DNA from: Bacteroides sp.
GTDB taxonomy: Bacteria > Bacteroidota > Bacteroidia > Bacteroidales > Bacteroidaceae
Length of the DNA: 64,000 nucleotides
NCBI RefSeq assembly: GCF_030151085.1
Contig: NZ_JASLER010000035.1
Span: 1-64,000 of the forward strand
Reading direction: 5' to 3'
Under the pieces are notes generated by a model. It ran no database searches and was not told the origin of the DNA. It saw nothing but the letters and a program-made list of their open reading frames with translations. Positions 1 through 8,913 of this stretch are shown here, one piece after another. Numbering within the stretch: the first letter of the stretch is position 1; every line of letters starts with the position of its first letter. The position numbers and the translations under genes were made by a program.

Positions 1-1848
1 AGTAAAGTAAATATTGTAGCAGGGATACAATCCCTATCGGAAGAAATAACAGTAACCAGAATGGCAGCAAAAATAACCCTGAACATCAAAATAAAGTCGG
101 AAAGTGGAATAACTATTACTGGCTACAAAGTTTGCAATTTACCCTCAAAATCGTATTACCTATCTGGTAGCACGGATGCTAACAACACCACTTGGCTTGA
201 AAGCGGAATCCAAGATATAGGCAATGTTATAACTACTAACATTGTGTTTTACATGTTTGAAAATCGCCAAGGAGTTGTCAGTACTATCACTCAGCAAAAA
301 GATAAAACTGCAATTAATGCCCCCACTTATGCAACCTATATTGTAATCAATGGCAATTTATCAGGTATAGCTGTAAACTGGAGAGTTTATTTAGGCGAAA
401 ATAATACAACAGACTTCAATATTAAACGGAATAGCAGCTATACATATAACATCACATTAGAAGCAGGGAAAGCAGACTCCAGAGTTAATATAGAAGCAAC
501 CGGAATCTCCAATTTGAGTAGTGCAGGAAATGCCAATTGCTATTTAGCAGCCAAAAATAAACAATGGTATAGTATAACTGGAACAATACGCGGAAATGGC
601 AGTACACAGGATTATGCCAATGAACAGTATCCTGGAGTTAGTATGCTACCTTCTATAATACCCGAAGCGACACGTGCCATAGATATCCCTATATCTGCCG
701 TAAAAGATGCAGTAGTCGTTTGGGAAACAAGCAAAGGTTTAATTGAGTGGGTTATATGGGACTGCAATACAGGCACCATAAAGTTTAAAACAGGTACAGA
801 TAAGGGAAATGCAGTAATTGCCATACGTGACACTAGTGGTAAAATCTTATGGAGCTGGCATATCTGGCGCACAGATGAAGTAGATTTAGCAACTCTAAAC
901 AGTAGTCATACTATGACAATCATAACTAATACAGCACGAACTTGGTATACAAGTTTGCCAGGAATAGGTGCTAGTGCTGGGAGAAAACGTTCAATAGTCA
1001 TGACACGATGCAGTTTAGGATCACAACTAAATACGGCTAAAAGCTATCTAACACCTGCAGGCAATATCGGTATTTATAATATGCAATACCAATATGGAAG
1101 AAAAGACCCCTTTCCCGGAGGTAGTACTTATACAGCAGATAGCGAATCAACTATTTATGGTTACGGCTCGTCAACAGCCTACAAAACGACCGGATTTACT
1201 ATTGGCAGTGAAATAGTACCAAGTAACTCCTCATTAGGCAGCACGACCCAGGAACTTTTAAATTATACTATCAATCATCCCGAACGTTTTATATATTACA
1301 ATGGTTCGACATATAACTGGATTTATAATGCTACCATAAACTCTAGCGCATGGAAAATATCAAATTGCTTATGGGGAGACAATAATAAAGTAACAACAGC
1401 AGACGGAATAGGTGTCAATGCAGGATATTTAGATCCTCTGCCTTGGGGAGTAGTAGGAGAAACGGGGAAAAAGACAATTTATGATCCTTGTCCAGCCGGA
1501 TGGCGAATTGCACCAGCTGACAGTTGGACAGGATTAGCAGATGATGGAATTTCGAGTTGGGTATCAACAACTACAAGTATGGCAATTACACAAATAACTA
1601 ATGGAATAACCTGCAAATTTAAAACCTGTTCGGAAGAAATCTTTTGCCCACTGACTGGATTTCGCTGGGCAACTACCGGACTATTACGTAACTCCGGAAT
1701 ACAGTATTCTATGTGGTGGTCCTCGCCTTCCGGACAAAATCACGAACATGCTACTTATTTCTATTATTATCATCCAATCAATAATGCACATCTTGCAAGT
1801 GATTATTATAGAGCACTTGGTCTTACAGTACGTTGTGTAAAAGAATAA
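1..1848 (+). CDS. Fimbrillin-like surface protein, 5' end outside window
   Basis: The reading frame is open from base 1, so the apparent Met at 61 is internal and the true N-terminus and signal peptide lie upstream of the window. The first part (to about residue 160) has the pattern of Bacteroidetes fimbrillin/Mfa-like proteins, with the typical strand ending TDFNIKRNSSYTYNITL that precedes the second beta-sandwich. The C-terminal third has the motif YDPCPAGWRIAP, then FRWATTG, WWSSPSG and a terminal ALGLTVRCVKE. This is the FISUMP-like module often fused to fimbrillins. Such proteins are usually exported lipoproteins that assemble into surface fibres or sit on the outer membrane. The function is inferred from pattern only. 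It could be an adhesin tip or a non-polymerising surface protein. A hairpin follows at 2067-2098. Confidence 0.75.
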   Translation, partial: SKVNIVAGIQSLSEEITVTRMAAKITLNIKIKSESGITITGYKVCNLPSKSYYLSGSTDANNTTWLESGIQDIGNVITTNIVFYMFENRQGVVSTITQQKDKTAINAPTYATYIVINGNLSGIAVNWRVYLGENNTTDFNIKRNSSYTYNITLEAGKADSRVNIEATGISNLSSAGNANCYLAAKNKQWYSITGTIRGNGSTQDYANEQYPGVSMLPSIIPEATRAIDIPISAVKDAVVVWETSKGLIEWVIWDCNTGTIKFKTGTDKGNAVIAIRDTSGKILWSWHIWRTDEVDLATLNSSHTMTIITNTARTWYTSLPGIGASAGRKRSIVMTRCSLGSQLNTAKSYLTPAGNIGIYNMQYQYGRKDPFPGGSTYTADSESTIYGYGSSTAYKTTGFTIGSEIVPSNSSLGSTTQELLNYTINHPERFIYYNGSTYNWIYNATINSSAWKISNCLWGDNNKVTTADGIGVNAGYLDPLPWGVVGETGKKTIYDPCPAGWRIAPADSWTGLADDGISSWVSTTTSMAITQITNGITCKFKTCSEEIFCPLTGFRWATTGLLRNSGIQYSMWWSSPSGQNHEHATYFYYYHPINNAHLASDYYRALGLTVRCVKE

Positions 1849-2066
1849 ATCAGAATTCCAAATTCATAAAAGCAATCCCGAGTAAATACTTACTCCAAAA
1901 AATTAATTATACCAGAAAAACAAAATATATACTCAACAGACTTTGCAACTACACTTAAACTCTTTATATCAATTTAGAGTACAAGGAAAGTGTTCCAATC
2001 ATTCAGTGAAAAGTATCCCTCAACACTGAAGATGTAATTGTCAACGTCTGTTTTTTGTTTGTTTGC

Positions 2067-2098
2067 ATATCCTCTACGCTGCGAAGCGTGGAGGATAT
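2067..2098. terminator. Hairpin between convergent genes
   Basis: Fourteen-base-pair stem (2067-2080 with 2085-2098, one G-T wobble) around a GCGA tetraloop. It lies between the fimbrillin-like gene and the convergent SGNH gene. The short T/A-rich tail on the plus strand is modest, so it may serve both strands as a weak bidirectional terminator. Confidence 0.55.
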
Positions 2099-2099
2099 T

Positions 2100-2789
2100 T
2101 TAATTACTCAGCTCTTTATAAATTTGTTCGCTAATGCTCTTCATCCCCTGAACAGACGGATGCCCCCACTGCTTGTCTATATCGTGTAGGCGGATATTAG
2201 TAATTCCATAATGACGGCAGATCTTATCCATAGAATCGGTAACTTCCGCTGAAAGTTCGGAGTTGGTGATATTATACACCTTGGCTTCCGGGTAGTTCTT
2301 GGCAATATAGTCCAGCAATTGGCAGAAGGCAGGACGGAAATTATAAAGATCGGCTTTTGTCCAGTTGGCATACTTATAATTGCCAATAGGCGCACCCGCC
2401 CAACTATCATTGGTACCTCCAAAAATAAGAATGATATCCGGTTTGCCAAGGTTACTCATACGGGTTATAAAAGAACGGTCTGAATAATCGGCTTTCTTAT
2501 AACCAGTGTTACAGATAGTAGAACCGGAATAGGAATTATTTTTCTCCAGTTGGTAGTCATTACCATTTATAAATTGATACCACCATGTATCTTCTACCTT
2601 CTTCACGTCATTTTCTTTCTTTTCACCGGGTACACCGTACCAACATAAATTCGTATCAGGAGTTACATGACCGTAGTAGGTAGAGTAAGAATCACCCAAT
2701 ATAGACACTTTCTGCTGAGAAAAAACATCACCGACAGAAGTTAAAATCAAGAGTAGAAAAAGAAAAAGGGGTAAGGATTTGTAATTCAT
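2100..2789 (-). CDS. Secreted SGNH/GDSL-family hydrolase
   Basis: 229 residues from the Met at 2789. The frame extends 19 codons upstream, but those run through the promoter, and the signal peptide (hydrophobic residues 7-20, likely cleaved near VFS-QQ) starts at this Met. SGNH blocks are visible: GDSYS (Ser34), GGTNDSW for the Asn block, and D205-KQWG-H210 near the C-terminus as the Asp/His pair. The family contains esterases and lipases acting on acylated sugars or lipids. The fold and catalytic set are clear but the substrate is not. It is monocistronic, with its own TAnnTTTG promoter just upstream, and is followed by the hairpin at 2067-2098. Confidence 0.85.
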   Translation of the reverse strand: MNYKSLPLFLFLLLILTSVGDVFSQQKVSILGDSYSTYYGHVTPDTNLCWYGVPGEKKENDVKKVEDTWWYQFINGNDYQLEKNNSYSGSTICNTGYKKADYSDRSFITRMSNLGKPDIILIFGGTNDSWAGAPIGNYKYANWTKADLYNFRPAFCQLLDYIAKNYPEAKVYNITNSELSAEVTDSMDKICRHYGITNIRLHDIDKQWGHPSVQGMKSISEQIYKELSN

Positions 2790-2813
2790 AGCTATGTTAT
2801 ATTTAATCAGGGT

Positions 2814-2847
2814 CAAATATAGAGAAAAAATATAGATCCAACCCAAA
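2814..2847 (-). promoter_or_regulatory. Bacteroides-type promoter for SGNH gene
   Basis: TATATTTG at 2814-2821 matches the -7 consensus TAnnTTTG. A TTTG lies upstream at 2844-2847 (22-nt gap, slightly long). The box sits about 25 nt from the chosen start at 2789, which also argues against the longer start. Confidence 0.55.
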
Positions 2848-2940
2848 AGTCAAAAGAAAACCCCTCTACCCTCCATCTTTCCAGATTGGGAAATGACAAA
2901 GGAATAGAGAGGCAGAGAGAGAAAAAGAGAGAGTATGCTG

Positions 2941-4362
2941 TTAATTTCTGCCACCACCGAGTGCTTGATACAGGTTGATGACACCTTGTATCTCATCAAA
3001 ACGATCGGCTACTTGGGTAAGTTGGGCAGAGAGTAAAGATTGCTGTGCGGTGAGGACTTCCAGATAAGTGGATGTACCATGTTGCATCAGAAGTTGGGTA
3101 CTACGGACAGCTGTTTCCAAAGAAGTAATCTGTTCCGTTCGGAGTTGAGTTTTGCCACGGGCCACCTGCACTTGGGTTAGGGCGTTGTTTACCTCACTAC
3201 CGGCATTGAGCAAAGCTTGTTGGAAAGAAAGTTTAGCTTCTTCCTGCTGAGCTTTGGCTATTTTCAGTTGAGCCAGATTCAAGCCTTTATTGAAAAGTGG
3301 CTGGGTTAATGAACCCACGGCAGAAAGCAGAAGTTTACCCGGATTGATAATCATACTTCCGGCTGAATTAGTCCACCCTGCCGTACCACTTAAAGTAATG
3401 GAAGGATAGAAAGCGGAACGGGCGGCATTCGTATTATAGAAAGCGGCTGCCAAAGAGAGTTCCGCACTCTTCACATCGGGACGGCGGGAAAGGAGTTGCA
3501 AAGGAATACCTACCGTAAGTTCACCGGGAAACGCTTGCGTGAAAAGCGGACTGCTAACTGCGGATGATTCACCCTTCAAAGACTGATTGCCGCGAGCTAT
3601 ATCACCGGGTACATTTCCAAGAAGAATAGAAAGACTATTCTCCACTTCCTTGATTTGCTGCTTCATGTCGAGCAAAGATGCTTCTACCTGACGGCAATTT
3701 GCTTCGGATTGAGCAACCGAAGCTTCGTTCGTCATTCCAGCAGCCATCATGGCACGCATAGTACGTACGCTTTCGCCCCAGTTGGCAGCGGTTTCTTCGG
3801 AAATACGATATTGCTCATCAAGCATTAATAAGGTATAATAAAGATTGGCAACGTTGGCAATCAACGAAGTGCTGACAGCTTGCTCATATTCCACACTTTG
3901 CAGATAGAGTGCTTTGGCCCGGCGTTTGGAGTTGGTAAGTTTACCGAATATATCTACTTCCCAACTGGCAGAAGCAATTCCCGAATAAGTCCACGAGCCT
4001 TTAGACTTATCAAAGCTACTTACACCTCCTTGCGGAGTAAGCATGAAGGATGGCAGATAAGCCAACTTGGCCGATGAAAGGGTAGCCTCAGCCTCCTTGA
4101 TACGTTGCTGAGCCGAAAGGAGATCGGTATTTCCTGCCAAAGCCTGCTCGATGAGCGATTGCAGTTGCGGATCGCCGAAAAGTTCACGCCAGGAAAGGGA
4201 GGCGATGGAGGCGGTATCTTGCGCCTCAACGCTTTGCCCACTGAGGGCGTCCTGACCATAGAGTCCGTCAGTCTTCACTTCCGGACGTTCATATTTGGTG
4301 TAGATGCCGCAGCTGCTCAAAAGCAGAACAGCTACGGACAAGGTGATTATTTGTTTCTTCAT
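2941..4362 (-). CDS. RND efflux outer-membrane channel lipoprotein (OprM/NodT type)
   Basis: 473 residues with a lipoprotein signal peptide: lipobox LSSC, Cys18. Two outer-membrane-efflux repeats follow, with the usual alpha-helical heptads and the phrase LLSRRPDVKSAELSLAAA that marks the second repeat in this family. It should trimerise as the outer-membrane exit duct for the pump encoded just upstream. The start overlaps the pump gene's stop (ATGA), so the two are translationally coupled. It is the last gene of the adaptor-pump-channel operon. Downstream (2848-2940) is purine-rich on the plus strand, with no convincing terminator. Confidence 0.9.
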   Translation of the reverse strand: MKKQIITLSVAVLLLSSCGIYTKYERPEVKTDGLYGQDALSGQSVEAQDTASIASLSWRELFGDPQLQSLIEQALAGNTDLLSAQQRIKEAEATLSSAKLAYLPSFMLTPQGGVSSFDKSKGSWTYSGIASASWEVDIFGKLTNSKRRAKALYLQSVEYEQAVSTSLIANVANLYYTLLMLDEQYRISEETAANWGESVRTMRAMMAAGMTNEASVAQSEANCRQVEASLLDMKQQIKEVENSLSILLGNVPGDIARGNQSLKGESSAVSSPLFTQAFPGELTVGIPLQLLSRRPDVKSAELSLAAAFYNTNAARSAFYPSITLSGTAGWTNSAGSMIINPGKLLLSAVGSLTQPLFNKGLNLAQLKIAKAQQEEAKLSFQQALLNAGSEVNNALTQVQVARGKTQLRTEQITSLETAVRSTQLLMQHGTSTYLEVLTAQQSLLSAQLTQVADRFDEIQGVINLYQALGGGRN

Positions 4363-7300
4363 TTATGCGATTCTTCTATTTCTTTCTTACTAATTTCCAT
4401 TTCTTCTTCAATCTGCCAGTCGAGGGCTTGGGGTGCCTGCACAGGTTTCACACGTTCCTGCAACCACTGGAAAGTGATGAATAGCACAGGTACGATGAAA
4501 AGCAATGCCAACGTACCGATAGTCATACCACCAATCACGCCCGTACCCAACGAACGGTTACCATTGGCACCTACACCGGTGGCTACCATAAGCGGGAAAA
4601 GACCGAAAATCATCGTAAGTACCGTCATCAAGATGGCACGGAAACGAGCTTTGGCTGCACTGACGGCAGAAGCTATCAGTCCCATACCGGATTTGCGGCG
4701 CTCAACGGCATACTCCGTCAGCAAAATGGCGGTCTTGGCAAGAAGACCGATAAGCATAATCAAACCGGTCTGGAGATAAATGTTATTCTCCAACCCCATC
4801 ATACGGGCAAAAAGGAAACTACCCATCAATCCCGCAGGAACAGCAAGGATTACGGCAAAAGGCACAATGAAACTCTCATAGAGCGCACTCAGGATAAGGT
4901 AAATCATCAGAATACAGATTCCGAAAATGATTACTGTGGTTCCCCCCTGCTGGCTCTCTTCGCGAGTGATACCGCCAAAGTCGTAACCATAGCCTTTAGG
5001 AAGTGCAGCCACCGCCGCCTCTTGTACGGCACGAATAGCATCTCCCGTACTATAACCATTGGCAGGCATAGCATTCACAGCGATGGAGTTGAACATATTG
5101 AAGCGGCTCAACGACTCGGCGCCATAACTACGAGTCAAGGTGACAAACTGACTCAGAGGTGCCATCTCACCATTGCTCATACGCACAAAGGTATTGTTGA
5201 GCGAAGTCTCATCCATACGTGACTTCGGATCGGCTTGTATCATCACCTTATATACTTTGGAGAAGCGGTTGAAATTAGATACATACTGTCCACCATAATA
5301 GCCGGAAAGTGTAGAGAGCACTGCATCCGGCGTAATGCCGGCGCGCTTGCACTTCGAGGCATCGACCTCTACCGTCCACTGTGGATAGCGTACATCGAAG
5401 GTGGAGTATGCCATTGCAATCTCGGGGCGCCCGTTCAGCGCAGCCATATATTCCTGTGTAGTCTGAAAGAAGGTGTTGATATCACCACCCTGCTTATCCT
5501 GCACATTGAGGTCGAGTGCGTTACCCATACCATAACCCGGAATCATACCCGGAGCGATAGCAAATACAGTAGCATCCTTAACGTCAGCCGTACGTGCATA
5601 AATCTGACCAATGACTGCCTGCACTTGGTCTTCATCCCCCTTACGTTCGTCCCAAGGCTTCAACTTCATGATAATCATACCGAAAGAATTTCCCTGACCG
5701 GAGAGAAGTCCGTAGCCTGCCACCTTCTGCATGTGCAACTTCTGCGGAAGACCTTCGAGGCGCTTCTCCACACGATCCAAGATATCGCTTGTGGTTTTGA
5801 GCGAACTACCCGGAGCAGTGCTGACATTCACGAAAAGCACACCTTGATCTTCGTCGGGCACGAGTCCCGTCTTGGTAGTGTTCATCAAATAAACCAGTAA
5901 CACGATGGAGCATGTCAACAGCGACCATGCTAACCAACGGCGTTTGATAAAGAGCAATACAATCTTCTTATACTTCTCTGACACTACATCAAAAGCAGCG
6001 TTGAATGCCTTACGGAAACGAGCAGCAAAATTCTGTTTCTGCGTGCCATCTTCATTAATATAAGGTTTCAGCAGCAGGGCACAGAGAGCCGGACTCAGTG
6101 TCAAAGCATTGACTGCCGAGATACCTACCGCCACAGCCATCGTCAATCCGAACTGTGTATAGAACGTACCCGAAGTACCGCTCATAAATGACACGGGGAT
6201 AAATACCGCCATAAACACCAGTGAAGAAGTAATTACAGCATTACTGATACCTTTCATCGCATCAATACTAGCCATGTAGGAGGACTTATAGCCGACATCG
6301 AACCGTGCCTGCACCGCCTCCACCACCACAATGGCATCGTCCACCACCGTACCGATGACCAGCACCAGTGCAAATAGTGTAATCAGATTGATACTAAATC
6401 CGGCAATCGCCATAAAAGCGAACGTACCGACAAGCGAAACGACAATGCCCACCAACGGAATGAGTGTAGAACGAATGTCCTGCAAGAAAACATACACCAC
6501 AAGGATTACGAGCAGGATAGCTTCAATCAGGGTCTTCACAACCTCGTGGATAGAGGCGAAAAGGAAGTCGTTGGACGACATTAACTGGGTCAGCTCCACG
6601 CCTTGTGGAAGATCCTTACTCACTTCTTCGAGAAGTTTGTCAATCTGCTGGTTTACCTCCGTTGCATTGGAGCCTGCGGTCTGGAACACCATACAAGAAA
6701 CACCGGGATGTCCATCCATCGAGCCTTTGTAGGCATAGCTATCCTTGCCCAACTCTACATCGGCAATATCTTTCAGCTTCAGCACTTCGCCGTCTTCGGT
6801 AGAGCGGATAACGATATCACCAAACTCTTCGGGGGTGATGAGCCGTCCGGTATACTTCATGGTATATTGATAGGTTTCGTCAGAGTTCTCGCCGAAGGAA
6901 CCGGTAGCAGACTCGATGTTCTGTTCCGACAATACAGCCGTTACGTCCGAAGGAATCAACTTATACTGCGCCATTACGTCGGGCTTCATCCAAACACGCA
7001 TGGAGTAGTCGCCACCCATAATCATCATATCACCTACCCCGGAGATTCGAAGAATCTGAGGTTTGAGGTTAATACTGATATAGTTGGACAGGAAGTTCTC
7101 GTCGTAACTGTCGTCGGGACTAAAGAGGGAGAACATCTGCAAGGTACTGGTCTGACGCTTGCTGGTAGTAACACCCACCTGGGTTACTTCAGCGGGTAAC
7201 TGACCATTAGCTTTGGAAACGCGGTTCTGCACATTCACCGCCGCCATATCGGGGTCGGTGCCCTGTTTAAAGTAAACGGTGATGGAAACGGTTCCGGCAT

Positions 7301-7553
7301 TGGTAGCGCTGGAGGTCATGTAGGTCATATTCTCCACACCGTTGATAGCTTCCTCCAACGGGGCGACAACGCTCTTCTGAAGGGTCTCGGCACTAGCACC
7401 GTAGTAGGTGGTGCTCACCATGATGGTAGGCGGTGCGATATCGGGGTATTGTTCTACGGGTAGTGTGAACAAGCCGATGATGCCCAGAATGACAATCGTA
7501 ATAGAGATGACTGCCGAAAAGACGGGGCGTTCTATAAAGGTTCGTAAATTCAT
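4359..7553 (-). CDS. RND multidrug efflux permease, HAE1/AcrB type
   Basis: 1064 residues, the normal length for AcrB-like pumps. It starts with the family's N-terminal helix (FIERPVFSAVISI) and contains PVEQYPDIAPP. The transmembrane proton-relay pair is in VIGTVVDDAIVVVEAV (about residue 405). Duplicated halves with 12 predicted membrane segments and two periplasmic loops are visible. It is a proton-driven inner-membrane exporter of hydrophobic drugs, bile salts or similar compounds. An AGGAGG sits about 8 nt before the start, inside the end of the adaptor gene. It is flanked by its adaptor and channel genes and controlled presumably by the divergent AraC regulator. The substrate cannot be read from sequence. 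Confidence 0.93.
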   Translation of the reverse strand: MNLRTFIERPVFSAVISITIVILGIIGLFTLPVEQYPDIAPPTIMVSTTYYGASAETLQKSVVAPLEEAINGVENMTYMTSSATNAGTVSITVYFKQGTDPDMAAVNVQNRVSKANGQLPAEVTQVGVTTSKRQTSTLQMFSLFSPDDSYDENFLSNYISINLKPQILRISGVGDMMIMGGDYSMRVWMKPDVMAQYKLIPSDVTAVLSEQNIESATGSFGENSDETYQYTMKYTGRLITPEEFGDIVIRSTEDGEVLKLKDIADVELGKDSYAYKGSMDGHPGVSCMVFQTAGSNATEVNQQIDKLLEEVSKDLPQGVELTQLMSSNDFLFASIHEVVKTLIEAILLVILVVYVFLQDIRSTLIPLVGIVVSLVGTFAFMAIAGFSINLITLFALVLVIGTVVDDAIVVVEAVQARFDVGYKSSYMASIDAMKGISNAVITSSLVFMAVFIPVSFMSGTSGTFYTQFGLTMAVAVGISAVNALTLSPALCALLLKPYINEDGTQKQNFAARFRKAFNAAFDVVSEKYKKIVLLFIKRRWLAWSLLTCSIVLLVYLMNTTKTGLVPDEDQGVLFVNVSTAPGSSLKTTSDILDRVEKRLEGLPQKLHMQKVAGYGLLSGQGNSFGMIIMKLKPWDERKGDEDQVQAVIGQIYARTADVKDATVFAIAPGMIPGYGMGNALDLNVQDKQGGDINTFFQTTQEYMAALNGRPEIAMAYSTFDVRYPQWTVEVDASKCKRAGITPDAVLSTLSGYYGGQYVSNFNRFSKVYKVMIQADPKSRMDETSLNNTFVRMSNGEMAPLSQFVTLTRSYGAESLSRFNMFNSIAVNAMPANGYSTGDAIRAVQEAAVAALPKGYGYDFGGITREESQQGGTTVIIFGICILMIYLILSALYESFIVPFAVILAVPAGLMGSFLFARMMGLENNIYLQTGLIMLIGLLAKTAILLTEYAVERRKSGMGLIASAVSAAKARFRAILMTVLTMIFGLFPLMVATGVGANGNRSLGTGVIGGMTIGTLALLFIVPVLFITFQWLQERVKPVQAPQALDWQIEEEMEISKKEIEESHK

Positions 7554-7556
7554 AAA

Positions 7557-8714
7557 TTAATCCTCCTTTGTTTGTTCTTTAGCTGTTTCCGGTGTTTGTG
7601 CTGAAACCGTTTTTACTTGAATAGGCGTACCTTCACGCAACAGTCCCACTCCTTCGGCAACAATCGTATCGCCTACTTTCAACCCATCGTCTACAATATA
7701 TTCTTGTCCACCATTCACACGGGTCACTTGTACCGGTGCCGATTGCGCTTTGCCATCTACCACTTTAAATACAAAGACCTTATCCTGCACTTGGTAAGTA
7801 GCTGCCTGAGGAACAACGATACAATTCTGCTTCTGTACCGGAATAACGACATTGCCCGAGCCACCGCTGGTTAACAATCCGTCTTTATTAGGGAATACTG
7901 CGCGTAAACTTACCGTACCTGTAGAAGTATCAATCACCCCACTAATCGTTTCTATCTTACCTTGCTCAGAATATGCAGAACGGTCATTCAACTGCAAAAT
8001 GATAGCAGGCATTTCCTCCAGTGCTTTGTCTTTTGAACCATAACGGCGAGTCATATCCAGCAGTTGATTTTCCGTCATTGAAAAGTACACGTACATATTG
8101 GAATTGTCCGAAACGGTAGTCAATGGCTTCGGCAGACTTGCGCTCACCAATGTACCTACCCGGTAAGGTAAGGTTCCCACTACACCGTCAGCCGGACTCT
8201 TCACTTCCGTATAAGAAAGATTATTGGCGGCGTTCACCTGTTGTGCCTCAGCTTGTGCCAGCTGTGCTTTCGTCGTCAGCAAGCTATTATAGGAGGTTTT
8301 CAGGTCGAATTCCGAAATTACTTTCTGGGCATACAATTCCTTCTTGCTGTCATACGTCAGTTGGGAAGTGGCTACTCCGGCACGCGCGGCCTCCACATTC
8401 GCCTCAGCTGTACGCAAGGCTGCCAAGTAAGGCACCTGGTCTATAATAAACAGCACTTGTCCTTTGCGTACCGCTTGTCCTTCTTCTACACAAAGCTTAG
8501 TTAAAGTACCCGATACTTGCGGGTAAATGTCAATGTCCTGACGTCCACGGATCGCTGCCGAATAAGCAGTTTGCAGTTCTTTGTCGGTCGTCGTGATGTT
8601 CATCACCTGATACTCCGATTGGGGTTGAACGGCAGGGGCGTTGCCACAAGCTGCCAATGTCACACTACAGATGAATACTATCATCTGGTTCATCATACTC
8701 TTTTTTGTTATCAT
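7557..8714 (-). CDS. RND efflux periplasmic adaptor lipoprotein (AcrA/MexA type)
   Basis: 385 residues with a lipoprotein signal ending LAAC (Cys23). Typical membrane-fusion-protein order: a split biotinyl/lipoyl-like domain (IYPQVSGTLTKLCVEEGQ and SPADGVVGTL), an alpha-hairpin between (about residues 100-165), then beta-barrel and membrane-proximal domains. It bridges the pump and the outer-membrane channel. Several Met codons cluster at residues 1, 7, 8 and 11, so the start is uncertain by a few codons. It is the first gene of the operon, divergent from the AraC-type gene at 8914. Confidence 0.9.
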   Translation of the reverse strand: MITKKSMMNQMIVFICSVTLAACGNAPAVQPQSEYQVMNITTTDKELQTAYSAAIRGRQDIDIYPQVSGTLTKLCVEEGQAVRKGQVLFIIDQVPYLAALRTAEANVEAARAGVATSQLTYDSKKELYAQKVISEFDLKTSYNSLLTTKAQLAQAEAQQVNAANNLSYTEVKSPADGVVGTLPYRVGTLVSASLPKPLTTVSDNSNMYVYFSMTENQLLDMTRRYGSKDKALEEMPAIILQLNDRSAYSEQGKIETISGVIDTSTGTVSLRAVFPNKDGLLTSGGSGNVVIPVQKQNCIVVPQAATYQVQDKVFVFKVVDGKAQSAPVQVTRVNGGQEYIVDDGLKVGDTIVAEGVGLLREGTPIQVKTVSAQTPETAKEQTKED

Positions 8715-8781
8715 ACTCTTTATCTTAAAAAAATAATGTTTTGTCTCTCATTCGTTCCACTTCTTTGTTGAAAGCCGGCGG

Positions 8782-8789
8782 CAAAGTTA
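8782..8789 (-). promoter_or_regulatory. -7 box for efflux operon
   Basis: TAACTTTG on the minus strand fits TAnnTTTG and lies about 70 nt upstream of the adaptor start. No well-spaced TTG -33 element is seen, which would fit activator dependence. Confidence 0.45.
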
Positions 8790-8799
8790 TGCCGTTTTT

Positions 8800-8849
8800 G
8801 AACAATAACTTGTTTCATAGAGTGCACACAATTGTTCATTTTCGGAACA
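8800..8849. promoter_or_regulatory. Candidate operator in the divergent efflux/araC region
   Basis: Repeated GAACA/TGTTC half-sites: GAACAA at 8800-8805, its inverse TTGTTC at 8832-8837, and GAACA at 8845-8849. TGTTC at 8833-8837 and GAACA at 8845-8849 form a 5-nt inverted pair. They lie between the two back-to-back -7 boxes, where the AraC-type regulator would be expected to bind. Assignment is inference. Confidence 0.35.
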
Positions 8850-8877
8850 TGTTATTTAACAAGTCAAAAAGAACTTG

Positions 8878-8885
8878 TACCTTTG
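8878..8885 (+). promoter_or_regulatory. -7 box for AraC-type regulator gene
   Basis: TACCTTTG fits TAnnTTTG, 28 nt before the start codon at 8914. No TTG is seen at the expected spacing upstream. Confidence 0.45.
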
Positions 8886-8913
8886 CCAGCGTAATTCATA
8901 ACGAAACTAAAAT

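Noticed and set aside
61..63. Start codon of the fimbrillin-like gene
   Set aside because: The frame is open from base 1 with fitting residues, so the Met is internal.
612..872. Antisense ORF of 86 codons
   Set aside because: Lies wholly within the fimbrillin-like gene and has no family-like sequence.
2880..2940. GA-rich tract as terminator of the first efflux operon
   Set aside because: Purine-rich on the plus strand with only short complementary pieces. No stable stem followed by a T-run could be defined.
5235..5900. Plus-strand ORF of 221 codons inside the efflux pump gene
   Set aside because: Complementary-frame artefact of the long pump gene, with no promoter or domain pattern.
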